Assembly (NCBI GenBank): GCA_045641505.1
Contig: JAZUHB010000094.1
Coordinates: forward strand, 1-15,394
Source of the DNA: JAZQNF01 sp045641505
GTDB taxonomy: Bacteria > Bacillota > Clostridia > Lachnospirales > Bianqueaceae
DNA length: 15,394 nt
Direction of reading: 5' to 3'
A program made the translations under genes and the position numbers. Below, piece after piece: positions 7,168-14,171 of this stretch; position 1 is the stretch's first letter; the number at the start of each line of letters is the position of its first letter. Under the pieces are notes generated by a model. The model was not told where the DNA came from, ran no database searches, and was given only the letters and a program-made list of their open reading frames with translations.

Positions 7168-8001
7168 ATGCAGTTTCACATCCATTCATTCGCGGACGAA
7201 GCCGGCGCAGGGCTTTCCGCACAGATCGCGGCGATGAAGCGGAACGGCCACGAGGGGCTGGAGATCCGGAATCTCGGCGGACGCAACGTCACCGAACTCA
7301 GCGAGAAGGAGGCCGCCGAGGTCGCGAAGGCCCTGGCGGACGAGGGACTCCGGGTCTGGTCGGTCGGCTCGCCCATCGGCAAGATCGGCATCCATGACGA
7401 TTTCCCCGCGCACCTCGAGCTCTTCCGGCACACGCTGGAGCTGGCCGCGATCTTCGGCGCGGAGGCCTTCCGGCTGTTCAGCTTCTACATTCCGAAGGGA
7501 GAGGACCCGGCGCTGTACCGGGAAGAAGTGATCGAGCGGCTGGGCCGTCTCTGCGACCTGGGCCGGCCCTACGGCATCGCGCTCTGCCATGAGAACGAGA
7601 AGGGCATCTACGGCGATCTGGCGCCGCGCTGCCTCGAGCTCCACCGGGCGCTGCCCGGGCTTTCCGCGGTCTTCGACCCGGCGAATTTCATCCAGTGCGG
7701 GCAGGAGACGCTCTCCGCGTGGGAGCTTCTCGCACCCTACGTGAAATATCTGCATATCAAGGACGCACTCGAAAACGGCGTCGTCGTGCCTGCCGGAGCG
7801 GGTCTCGGCCACGTGGCGGAGATCGTCCGCGCCTACGCGGCGCAGGGCGGCCGGGACCTCACGCTCGAGCCCCATCTCAACCAGCTGACCGGAACGGGCA
7901 TGCAGATCGAAAAGGAACTGTTGGGACTTTCCTATCCGGACGCGGACGCGGCCTTCGACGCCGCCTGCGCCGCGCTCGCCGGAATCACGGAGGCAATCTG
8001 A
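7168..8001 (+). CDS. Sugar phosphate isomerase/epimerase (xylose isomerase-like TIM barrel)
   Basis: The 277-residue protein has the AP-endonuclease-2 / xylose isomerase-like TIM barrel found in sugar and inositol-derivative epimerases and isomerases. Likely metal ligands are Glu142 (in CHENEKGIYG), Asp170 (in FDPANFIQCG), His196 (in KYLHIKDA) and Glu234 (in LTLEPHLN), the usual four-ligand set. N-terminal FHIHSFADEAGAGLSAQIAA and GLEIRN (30-35) are also typical. The ATG at 7168 follows AGGAGGGG by about five bases; the frame upstream lies in the promoter. Its stop overlaps the start of the oxidoreductase gene (TGATG), so the two are made together and probably act in sequence on one sugar or polyol. 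The exact substrate is unknown. Confidence 0.9.
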   Translation: MQFHIHSFADEAGAGLSAQIAAMKRNGHEGLEIRNLGGRNVTELSEKEAAEVAKALADEGLRVWSVGSPIGKIGIHDDFPAHLELFRHTLELAAIFGAEAFRLFSFYIPKGEDPALYREEVIERLGRLCDLGRPYGIALCHENEKGIYGDLAPRCLELHRALPGLSAVFDPANFIQCGQETLSAWELLAPYVKYLHIKDALENGVVVPAGAGLGHVAEIVRAYAAQGGRDLTLEPHLNQLTGTGMQIEKELLGLSYPDADAAFDAACAALAGITEAI

Positions 8002-9185
8002 TGGACAAGCTGCGTATCGGCATCATCGGGATCGGCAACATCGGCACGACCCATTGCAAGAACATTCTGAACGGCAAATGTCCGGAGCTTACGCTCGCGG
8101 CGGCCTGCGACCGGAAGCCGGAGAAGCTCGGGTGGGTGCGCGAAAACTTCGGCGAGGGGACCGCGCTTTTCTCGGACGCGGAGGAGATGATGGACAGCGG
8201 ACTGATCGACGCGGTCCTCGTGTCCGTACCCCATTACGACCACGCCCGGCTTGCCTGCCTGGCGATGCGGAAGGGCCTCCACGTGATGGTGGAGAAGCCC
8301 GCCGGCGTCTACACCCTGCAGGCGCGCGAGATGAACGAGGCGGCGGCCGAAACCGGCGTCGTCTTCGGCATGATGTTCAATCAGCGCACGAACTGGCTCT
8401 ACCGGGCCGTGAAGGAGCTCATCGACAGCGGCCGCTACGGCCGGATCCGCCGCGTGAACTGGATCATCACCGACTGGTACCGCCCCTCGGCCTACTACGA
8501 GTCCGGCGAGTGGCGCGCCACCTGGAGCGGAGAGGGCGGCGGCGTCCTCCTGAACCAGTGTCCGCACCAGCTGGATCTGCTCCAGTGGCTCTGCGGGATG
8601 CCCGTGACGGTCGACGCGCATCTGCAGTTCGGCAAGTGGCACGACGTCGAGGTCGAGGATGACGTGAGCTGTTATCTGGAGTTTCCCGACGGCGAGAGCG
8701 GGATCGGCGCCACGGGCGTCTTCGTGACCTCCACGGGAGACGCCTGCGGCAGCAACCGCCTGGAGGTCCAGATGGACAAGGCGAAGATCGTCGTCGAAAA
8801 CGGCGAGCTCCATGCCTGGGAATTCGAGCAGAGCGAGCCCGAGTTTTCGCGGACGAACCGGCAGCCCTTCGCGGCGCCGCGCACCACGCCCATCGAGGTC
8901 GAGACCGACGGCCGCAACGATCAGCACGCGGGCGTGATGAATGCCTTCGCCGGCGCGATCCTTCGCGGCGAGCCGCTGGTCGCGCGGGGCGAGGAGGGCC
9001 TGAACGGCCTGATGATCTCCAACGCGATGCACCTGTCCGCCTGGCTGGGCCGTCCTGTTTCCCTGCCTATCGACGAGGAGCTCTTCCTTGCGGAGCTCAC
9101 GAAGCGCCGGCAGAATTCGCGCAAAAAAAAGGCGGCCGGAGAGGTGGCCGCCGCGGACATGGAAAGCTCGTTCAATTTCAAATAA
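8001..9185 (+). CDS. Gfo/Idh/MocA family NAD(P)-dependent oxidoreductase
   Basis: The 394-residue protein has an N-terminal Rossmann fold with GIIGIGNIGTTH (7-18), the conserved EKPAG (98-102), and the C-terminal substrate domain with GGGVLLNQCPHQLDLLQWLC (179-198). His189 is the probable catalytic residue and Asp192 follows in the HxxD pattern; Asn185 stands where many members have Asp, a common variant of this subfamily. Such enzymes oxidise or reduce a hydroxyl of a sugar or cyclitol. The start at 8001 is fixed by GGAGG at 7989-7993 and by the one-base overlap with the isomerase stop; the frame extending upstream is read through the isomerase in another phase. The tail (about 375-394) is Lys/Arg- and Ala-rich and looks disordered. 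A terminator follows. Confidence 0.93.
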   Translation: MDKLRIGIIGIGNIGTTHCKNILNGKCPELTLAAACDRKPEKLGWVRENFGEGTALFSDAEEMMDSGLIDAVLVSVPHYDHARLACLAMRKGLHVMVEKPAGVYTLQAREMNEAAAETGVVFGMMFNQRTNWLYRAVKELIDSGRYGRIRRVNWIITDWYRPSAYYESGEWRATWSGEGGGVLLNQCPHQLDLLQWLCGMPVTVDAHLQFGKWHDVEVEDDVSCYLEFPDGESGIGATGVFVTSTGDACGSNRLEVQMDKAKIVVENGELHAWEFEQSEPEFSRTNRQPFAAPRTTPIEVETDGRNDQHAGVMNAFAGAILRGEPLVARGEEGLNGLMISNAMHLSAWLGRPVSLPIDEELFLAELTKRRQNSRKKKAAGEVAAADMESSFNFK

Positions 9186-9200
9186 AAAGTGCGGTATCGA

Positions 9201-9245
9201 AGCCCGTGACTCCCGGAAATGTCATTTCGGGGGCGCGGGTTTTTT
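9201..9245 (+). terminator. Rho-independent terminator of the isomerase/oxidoreductase operon
   Basis: A long imperfect stem runs from 9201 to 9241. An inner CTCCCGGAAAT (9210-9220) pairs with ATTTCGGGGG (9224-9233) with one bulged G, and an outer GCCCGTG (9202-9208) pairs with CGCGGGT (9234-9240). Six T residues (9240-9245) follow. The T-run ends within the stop codon of the convergent DUF4037 gene. On the minus strand a weaker U-run appears only 12 bases past the stem (9185-9189). Confidence 0.85.
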
Positions 9246-10195
9246 CATTCTCCGACCGCGGCCAGGATGCTCAGATTGCGCACGAAGCTGTCGGAGATCC
9301 GGTCATTGACCGAATAGGCATGCTTCGCGAGATTGCCCGACTTTGCCTCGCTGAGCCCCTGTCCGCGGAGACGGTCGATGATTTCCGCCGCGACCTCTTC
9401 GATGACGGCCTGCTTTCGCTCTGCCGTCGCTTCATCGCGGTGATCGCCGAAGAGAAGGAAGGAAAGCCGATCGGCCAGTCCCTCGGTGAAAAGCAGACTG
9501 CGAAGGGCCCGGAAGCTCCATTTGTAATACGGCATATAGCGGCCCTGGAGCAGGAAGACCGTCTTCATGGCGGCTTCGGTAAACTGTGTGCAGGCAAGCA
9601 TCGCGGCCTCCGCCTCGCCGTGCTTCAGGCAGCGTCCGAAGTTATACTGCCCGGCCTGCGCCATGAGCAGGAGATTCCCCGCGAGGCGCTTGAGGCGGAT
9701 GTCCTCGGGCATGCAGAGCAGCCGCTCCCGGATAGCCGAAAACTCTCCGTAGGGATCGGAGAAAACCTCTCCGTTGACGGCCTCCGCCAGCGCGGAATCG
9801 GGTAGCCTCAGCCATTGCTCCGCGGTGAGGCGGCCGTCCGCCGAGCCGACCGCGTTCAGATAGAAGTCCGCGGTCCGGATGACGCCGTTCCGGTTTCCGC
9901 CGACGGGTGAAAGCGGCTGCCGCGAAAAGCCCGCGTATTCCCGGGGCAGCTTCGCGTAGGCGCGCTCCAGCTGAAAAGCGCGTTTCCGGTCGACGAGCTC
10001 CTCTCCGGGCAGGAAAAGGCAGAAGCCCGGCTCGAAGTCGTGATCGCGGGAGGTCTCGTCGTCGAAGCCGTAGCGTTCCGAACCGCTTCCGACGAAGCCG
10101 ACCGCCAGATAGGGCAGGAGATCGGCAAAGTCCTTTTCCAGCATCGGCTTGCCGAAGTCTTCATAGTATCCTTTCGAAAGCTCAAGTCCGTTCAT
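9245..10195 (-). CDS. DUF4037 domain protein with a nucleotidyltransferase-like N-terminus
   Basis: A 316-residue soluble protein of a family known to me as DUF4037, with no established function. Visible landmarks are GSGSE (36-40) followed by SRDHDFEPGF (49-58), where Asp51 and Asp53 form a DxD pair. A GS motif followed by DxD is the metal-binding signature of the polymerase-beta-like nucleotidyltransferase fold, so transfer of a nucleotide to a small molecule or protein is possible but unproven. PVGGNRNGV, AGQYNFGRCL and YYKWSFRAL are other conserved segments. AAAGGAG lies five bases before the ATG at 10195. It is the last gene of the seven-gene operon and overlaps the TPR gene by 14 bases, suggesting that the two proteins work together. 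Confidence 0.85.
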   Translation of the reverse strand: MNGLELSKGYYEDFGKPMLEKDFADLLPYLAVGFVGSGSERYGFDDETSRDHDFEPGFCLFLPGEELVDRKRAFQLERAYAKLPREYAGFSRQPLSPVGGNRNGVIRTADFYLNAVGSADGRLTAEQWLRLPDSALAEAVNGEVFSDPYGEFSAIRERLLCMPEDIRLKRLAGNLLLMAQAGQYNFGRCLKHGEAEAAMLACTQFTEAAMKTVFLLQGRYMPYYKWSFRALRSLLFTEGLADRLSFLLFGDHRDEATAERKQAVIEEVAAEIIDRLRGQGLSEAKSGNLAKHAYSVNDRISDSFVRNLSILAAVGE

Positions 10196-10931
10196 GGATC
10201 TCCTTTGCCCTCCGGGTCAGTTCTTCCTCGAATACGAAATATCCGTAGTATCCGAAGACGGGAGCGCATTTTTCGCAGACGAACGCATAGTGTCCGTCCC
10301 GCGGCAGCTCCTCGGAATCGAGGAGCCGTTCCGCCTCGGCCAGCTGATTTTCGATTTCCTCCGCGCCGTCCTCCAGGCCTGTCTCGGCCGCGATCAGATC
10401 GGCCAGATTCAGGCGGGACACCGCGACCTCGAGCGCGCCGTGCTCCTGTGTTTCCATCACGCCGATGGCCTTTCCGTACAGCGCCCTTGCCTCGCGGAAC
10501 TCCCCGAGCTCCGCCAGCGTGAGCGCCATGTTGTTATACAGCCCGCCGAGTCTCGCGTCATCCGGCGGGAGAGAGGCCTCATAGAGAGCCCGGGCTTCGC
10601 GGTAGAGCGGAAGCGCCTCCGCGGCCCTCCCGAAGGCCTTATAGCCCGTGGCCGCGTTGATCAGCGTCGTTCCGTAGCTCAGGGAGTTTTCCAGACCGAG
10701 AGCGCGAGACAGAGAGAGCGCCCCGGCGATCGCGGCCAGGCATTCCGCCTCCCGCGCGGTTTTCCGGTAAAGTCCGATCTGCTCGTTCAGAAGCGAAAGC
10801 CTGGCGCGCTCATCGCGGCTCGCGTCCGCCTCGGAAAGCCAATACTGAAGATGCCGTTCGGCCCCTGCGTAATCGTTCCGGGCCAGGTAGGCATCGAGCT
10901 TTTCGATCACTCTGTCCAGGGGAAGGCTCAT
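10182..10931 (-). CDS. Tetratricopeptide repeat protein with a conserved C-terminal CxxC segment
   Basis: The 249-residue protein has no signal peptide or membrane segment. Four helical repeats with TPR character are seen around residues 44-77, 86-119, 128-161 and 168-205 (for example GYKAFGRAAEALPLYREARA and NNMALTLAELGEFREARALY). A distinct C-terminal segment, HYAFVCEKCAPVFGYYGYF (214-232), carries a Cys219-x-x-Cys222 pair and a cluster of aromatic residues; I recall this ending from TPR proteins encoded next to DUF4037 genes. The start overlaps the Crp/Fnr stop by four bases (ATGA, 10928-10931) and has a weak RBS, so it is translationally coupled. It probably binds the DUF4037 product or another partner. 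The function is unknown. Confidence 0.8.
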   Translation of the reverse strand: MSLPLDRVIEKLDAYLARNDYAGAERHLQYWLSEADASRDERARLSLLNEQIGLYRKTAREAECLAAIAGALSLSRALGLENSLSYGTTLINAATGYKAFGRAAEALPLYREARALYEASLPPDDARLGGLYNNMALTLAELGEFREARALYGKAIGVMETQEHGALEVAVSRLNLADLIAAETGLEDGAEEIENQLAEAERLLDSEELPRDGHYAFVCEKCAPVFGYYGYFVFEEELTRRAKEIHERT

Positions 10932-11590
10932 AGGCTTCGCAGCCGGAAACAGCTGCCCTCGTAATCGAGCAGGCCCTCGGCCTTCATCCGCGCGAGCTCC
11001 CGGGAGAGGGCGCTCCGGTCGGCGCCCAGGTAGAGCGCCATGTCCGCCCGTTTGAAGGGGACCGTGAAGGGACGGCCGTCGGAATTGCCGTAGAAGCTGA
11101 AGAAAGCCATGATCTTCTCCCGGAGCGTCAGCTTCGAGAGGATCTGGATGCGGTGGTTCATCGTAAGAGTGCGCCGTGCCAGCACGCCGGTGAAGCGGCG
11201 GAAGAGGGCGCGGGCGAAGGGGTCGCCGGAGTCGAGACCGGCCGGGTCCAGCCAGAGCACCCGGCTGTCCGCCTCGGCGCTGACGAAGACCTCGCTTTCC
11301 TCTCGGAGATAGCAGAGGGACTCGCCGAAGCTCGCGCCGGGCGTCACGTGCGCCATGATCATCCGGTCGCCCTCGGGGCCGTGGAAGGACACCTGCACGA
11401 GGCCCGCGAGCACGAGACCGAAGGCCTCGAAGGGCTCACCGGCGCGAAGCAGCGCGCTGCCGGCCCGGTAGGCGCCGATTCTGGCCCGGTACGCGCCGAG
11501 CGCACGGGCAAAATCCGTGTCGGAAAGGCCCTCGAACAGCGGATGCCGCCGGACGAGCGCGCTTTCCTCAGGGTTCAGGTCGAGATTCAT
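10928..11590 (-). CDS. Crp/Fnr family transcriptional regulator
   Basis: From the ATG at 11590 the protein has 220 residues. An N-terminal cyclic-nucleotide-binding-like beta barrel (about 15-115, with GEPFEAFGLVLAGLVQVSF and TPGASFGESLCYL) is followed by the long dimer helix and a C-terminal winged helix-turn-helix (about 180-210) with recognition helix ADRSALSRELARM. Only Cys93 and Cys214 are present, so there is no FNR-type [4Fe-4S] cluster; the effector is unknown. Codon 11599 (GTG) is a possible earlier start, but GAGGTGA five to six bases before 11590 favours the ATG. It is the fifth gene of the operon, ten bases after the membrane-protein gene. Palindromes at 14172-14185 and 7040-7053 are its likely targets. 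Confidence 0.92.
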   Translation of the reverse strand: MNLDLNPEESALVRRHPLFEGLSDTDFARALGAYRARIGAYRAGSALLRAGEPFEAFGLVLAGLVQVSFHGPEGDRMIMAHVTPGASFGESLCYLREESEVFVSAEADSRVLWLDPAGLDSGDPFARALFRRFTGVLARRTLTMNHRIQILSKLTLREKIMAFFSFYGNSDGRPFTVPFKRADMALYLGADRSALSRELARMKAEGLLDYEGSCFRLRSL

Positions 11591-11600
11591 GGAAGTCACC

Positions 11601-12176
11601 TCAGTACTGCTTCCGGTATTGCATCTTCGCGGCGCAGACCGTGGCGAGGATGCCGCCGAAGTTGCGGAGGACCAAAAGGATCACGGTAAGCGTCTGGCCG
11701 AGGAGCTCGCCGGCGGGCGCCGCGATCTCGCAGAGAAGGATGAGCAGGAGCGCGGTGTCCGTCAGCTTCCGGCCGGCCGAAAGTTCTTCCCCGGACGGCG
11801 GGCAGAGGCGGGCGCAGGCCCGTTCGCAGACGAGTCCGTAGGCCCGGCGGCAGAGAAGATACCCGGCCGCGATCAGCGAGGCCCAGAGCAGAAGCTCCAG
11901 CCAAAGGGGAACGGCGTCCCGGTGGAGCGAGGGCAGCACGTAATCGTTCGCGGCGCAGGCAAGGAGCGCGAGGAACGCGCCGAGCGCCCACAGAAGCCAG
12001 GCGGTCCTTCCGCTCTTTTTCTCCGCGTCCGGCGAAGCCTTGCGGGCCGCTGAAAGGAACGCGGCCGTAAGCAGCGCGAAGCCGACGCAGTCCGGGATGA
12101 AATCGAAGCTGAGGGAGCCGTAGCCGCTGAGCGGCAGGTCGAGCAGCAGAAAGACGAAAGCAAGCACGATCAGCAT
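11601..12176 (-). CDS. Small multi-pass membrane protein of unknown function
   Basis: From the ATG at 12176 the protein has 191 residues. It has about five hydrophobic segments: residues 1-15, 28-44, 59-76, 90-110 and a long stretch 138-182 that may hold one or two helices. FDFIPDCVGFAL (24-35) resembles the DIIPDFIGY segment that I recall from small clostridial membrane proteins, but I cannot name a function. The start is chosen from AAAGGA eight bases upstream and because the hydrophobic N-terminus begins there; a longer frame would add 24 unrelated residues overlapping the ApbE gene. It lies between apbE (13 bases before) and the Crp/Fnr gene (10 bases after). It may be a partner of the envelope redox proteins, which is inference from position only. 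Confidence 0.75.
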   Translation of the reverse strand: MLIVLAFVFLLLDLPLSGYGSLSFDFIPDCVGFALLTAAFLSAARKASPDAEKKSGRTAWLLWALGAFLALLACAANDYVLPSLHRDAVPLWLELLLWASLIAAGYLLCRRAYGLVCERACARLCPPSGEELSAGRKLTDTALLLILLCEIAAPAGELLGQTLTVILLVLRNFGGILATVCAAKMQYRKQY

Positions 12177-12189
12177 GGGGCATGTCCTT

Positions 12190-13170
12190 TCAGTGATAGT
12201 ATACGGCGGCGCCGAAGGCTTCGGCGAGACGCCGTCCCTCGGTCTCATTCAGAAGAAACAGCGCGGTGGACAAGAGGTCCGCCTCGGCGGGATCCTCGCA
12301 CACGACCGTAACGGAGCGGAAGCTCTGCGCGGAGGGCCGGAGCGTCGCGGGATCGATGAGATGGTGGTAGCGGACGCCGTCCAGCTCGAAATACCGCTGG
12401 TAGTCGCCGCTCGTCGCGACGGCGCGGTCCCGAAGCTCCAGAATCTCGCAGTAGCTGCCTTCCTCGCCCGAGGGATCCTGGATGCCGATCCGGAAGGCGT
12501 TCCGGCCGCTGCCCAGGGGCTCTCCCTTCGCGACGATGCTGCCGCCGAGGGAGAGAAGGTAGTTCGTGACGCCGCGGCCGGCCAGAAACTCCGCTGCGAG
12601 TCTTGCGGCGTAGCCCTTGGCGAGGGCGCCGAGATCGAGACGGGCCGCCGGATCGCAAAGGTATATCTCATTCCCCTCGATCCGCAGCACCGAGGGAGCC
12701 GTGTGGGCCGACGCCTCGCGGAGATCCTCCCCGGAGGGAAGCTCGGCCGAGGAGGGATCCGCCAGCGCGTTCTCCCTCGCCTCATGCCAGAGCGACGTGA
12801 CCGCGCCGAGGCAGATGTTCACGAGTCCGCCGGTCTTTTCGCCCGCCCCGAGCGCCCAGCACAGGAAGTCCGCGAGCAGCGGGTCGACCGAAACGGCCTC
12901 CTGCCCGGCAAGGCGGTTGATTGCGGCGGCGTTCGGCTCATCATATTCGTGATAGATGTCGGTCAATTCGTGGAAGCGGCGAAGAAGCGTGTGCAAATCC
13001 TCCGCGAGTCCGTCGAAGTTCTCGCCGGAAATTCCGTAGACGGTAAAGCTGCAATAGGTATCGAACAGGTCGTAATAGCCGATGCTTTGGCGCTCATAGC
13101 CCCGGCAGGCGGGGAGGACGGCCGCGGCGATAAGGAGCGCCGCCAGCAGGGCCGCGATTCTTTTTCTCAT
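12190..13170 (-). CDS. apbE: FAD:protein FMN transferase (ApbE), lipoprotein
   Basis: This enzyme transfers FMN from FAD to a Thr or Ser of a partner protein outside the membrane, using Mg2+. The 326-residue protein starts with a lipoprotein signal and lipobox LPAC with Cys22, so it is anchored on the outer face of the membrane. Family motifs are LDLGALAKGYA (178-188), NYLLSLGGSIVAKG (203-216), ATSGDYQRYF (252-261), HHLIDPATLRP (269-279) and ADLLSTALFLL (297-307), which hold the FAD and metal sites. GGAGG seven bases upstream supports the ATG at 13170, which overlaps the Gx gene stop by four bases (ATGA). It resembles FmnB of the Listeria extracellular electron transfer locus. No FMN-binding acceptor protein with the usual DxxTGAT motif is encoded in this window, so the target lies elsewhere or is unusual. 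Confidence 0.94.
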   Translation of the reverse strand: MRKRIAALLAALLIAAAVLPACRGYERQSIGYYDLFDTYCSFTVYGISGENFDGLAEDLHTLLRRFHELTDIYHEYDEPNAAAINRLAGQEAVSVDPLLADFLCWALGAGEKTGGLVNICLGAVTSLWHEARENALADPSSAELPSGEDLREASAHTAPSVLRIEGNEIYLCDPAARLDLGALAKGYAARLAAEFLAGRGVTNYLLSLGGSIVAKGEPLGSGRNAFRIGIQDPSGEEGSYCEILELRDRAVATSGDYQRYFELDGVRYHHLIDPATLRPSAQSFRSVTVVCEDPAEADLLSTALFLLNETEGRRLAEAFGAAVYYH

Positions 13171-13679
13171 CGTTTTACCTCCTTCGGCGCGATCCGCGCA
13201 AGCGCGGGCATGACGGCGCGGAGCACGGCGCCGGTCAGAAGTCCGGCCGCGGTGCCGGCCGTCACGAGAAGCGGCAGATAGTAACTGAAAAAGCTGAGCT
13301 TCAGCCAGAGGCTGACCACGGCGAGCTGGCCGAGATTATGGAGCACCCCGCCGCCCACGCTCATCAGAAGGTACGAGGCGCGGAGCTTCCGGAGGATCCA
13401 CATCCCAAAAATCGACGCGAGCGCGCCCGCGGCGGACAGGAGCCCGGCGATGAGACCCCGCGTCCCGAACACGAACAGCGCCTTCAGCAGCCCGCAGAAC
13501 AGGGCGTAGGGGAGGCCCAGGAAGATCATCGAGAACATCACGCAGACGTTGGACAGCCCGAGCTTCACGCCCGGCGGCATCCAGGGCAGCACCGGGATCT
13601 GCTGCTCCAGGAAGGAGAGCACGAGGCCGGCGGCGGTCAGCAGCGCGCAGAAAACGAGACGGCGGAGGCGGTCAGACAT
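13167..13679 (-). CDS. Gx transporter family membrane protein (heptaprenyl diphosphate synthase component I-like; EetB-like)
   Basis: The 170-residue protein is almost wholly hydrophobic, with about five membrane segments. The signature PWMPPGVKLGLSNVCVMFSM (32-51), followed by GLPYALFCGLLKALFVFGTR and GGGVLHNLGQL, belongs to the family annotated either as Gx transporter or as heptaprenyl diphosphate synthase component I. From memory, the EetB protein of Gram-positive extracellular electron transfer loci belongs here, and the protein may be an ECF-like substrate-binding or quinone/flavin-related membrane component; the biochemical role is unsettled. GGGAGG upstream supports the ATG at 13679. 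It overlaps the NusG-II gene by eight bases and apbE by four. Confidence 0.88.
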   Translation of the reverse strand: MSDRLRRLVFCALLTAAGLVLSFLEQQIPVLPWMPPGVKLGLSNVCVMFSMIFLGLPYALFCGLLKALFVFGTRGLIAGLLSAAGALASIFGMWILRKLRASYLLMSVGGGVLHNLGQLAVVSLWLKLSFFSYYLPLLVTAGTAAGLLTGAVLRAVMPALARIAPKEVKR

Positions 13680-14133
13680 GGGCGCCTCCCTTCCAGGCCC
13701 GGGGCTCCGGCGCGGCGAAGCCGGTGATGGCGTCCGGCCCGCTTTCTTGGCCGGAGGGACTCACCAGCCGGATATGGATCCGGTTCGGCAGGCAGACCGC
13801 GTAGGAGCCTGGGCTGCGCAGGAAGCCGGTGCGGACGCAGGTCTTGTCGGGACAGTCGGAGGAGAGGAAGCGGATCGCGCCGTCCTTCACCTCGAAGGTG
13901 ACCTCCGGGCATTCGGGCAGGGTAAAGACCCGGTCCTCATCCAGCGGGACCTCCGCGAGCAGCGCGCCGTCCAGGAAGATCTGCGCCCGGGTGAGCGCGG
14001 CGCTTCCGGCGCGGGAGAGGAACGCGAGCAGCCCAAGAAGACCGGTCATCATCAAGGCGGTGATGATGAGCCAGTCGGAGCGCCTGCTGAACTTCGTTTC
14101 AGCCGCGGGGGCCTTGCTGCCGGTTTCTTTCAT
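13672..14133 (-). CDS. Membrane-anchored NusG domain II protein (EetA-like)
   Basis: The 153-residue protein has one N-terminal membrane helix (about 21-40) followed by a NusG domain II-like extracellular beta domain: QIFLDGALLAEVPLDEDRVF (51-70), then VKDGAIRFLSSDCPDKTCVR (82-101) and CLPNRIHIRL (114-123). Cys94, Cys99 and Cys114 are conserved in this family and suggest a disulfide or redox role. It has nothing to do with transcription elongation despite the domain name. From memory EetA of extracellular electron transfer loci has this architecture. The ATG at 14133 is preceded by GGGAGA at five bases; an upstream in-frame ATG at 14184 lies too close to the predicted transcript start. It ends DAITGFA (134-140), discussed as a possible flavinylation-like motif. 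First gene of the seven-gene operon. Confidence 0.88.
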   Translation of the reverse strand: MKETGSKAPAAETKFSRRSDWLIITALMMTGLLGLLAFLSRAGSAALTRAQIFLDGALLAEVPLDEDRVFTLPECPEVTFEVKDGAIRFLSSDCPDKTCVRTGFLRSPGSYAVCLPNRIHIRLVSPSGQESGPDAITGFAAPEPRAWKGGAHV

Positions 14134-14171
14134 GCGATTCTCCCATAAGGTGCGGCGCTCATGCCGCATAT

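Noticed and set aside
7932..9032. A 366-codon minus-strand frame opposite the Gfo/Idh oxidoreductase.
   Set aside because: Antisense shadow; the plus strand has all expected oxidoreductase motifs and a good RBS.
11591..11599. GTG at 11599 as start of the Crp/Fnr gene, adding three residues.
   Set aside because: The SD sequence GAGGTGA overlaps that codon and is correctly spaced for the ATG at 11590.
12175..13281. A 368-codon plus-strand frame opposite apbE.
   Set aside because: Antisense shadow of a complete ApbE protein; no domain recognised.
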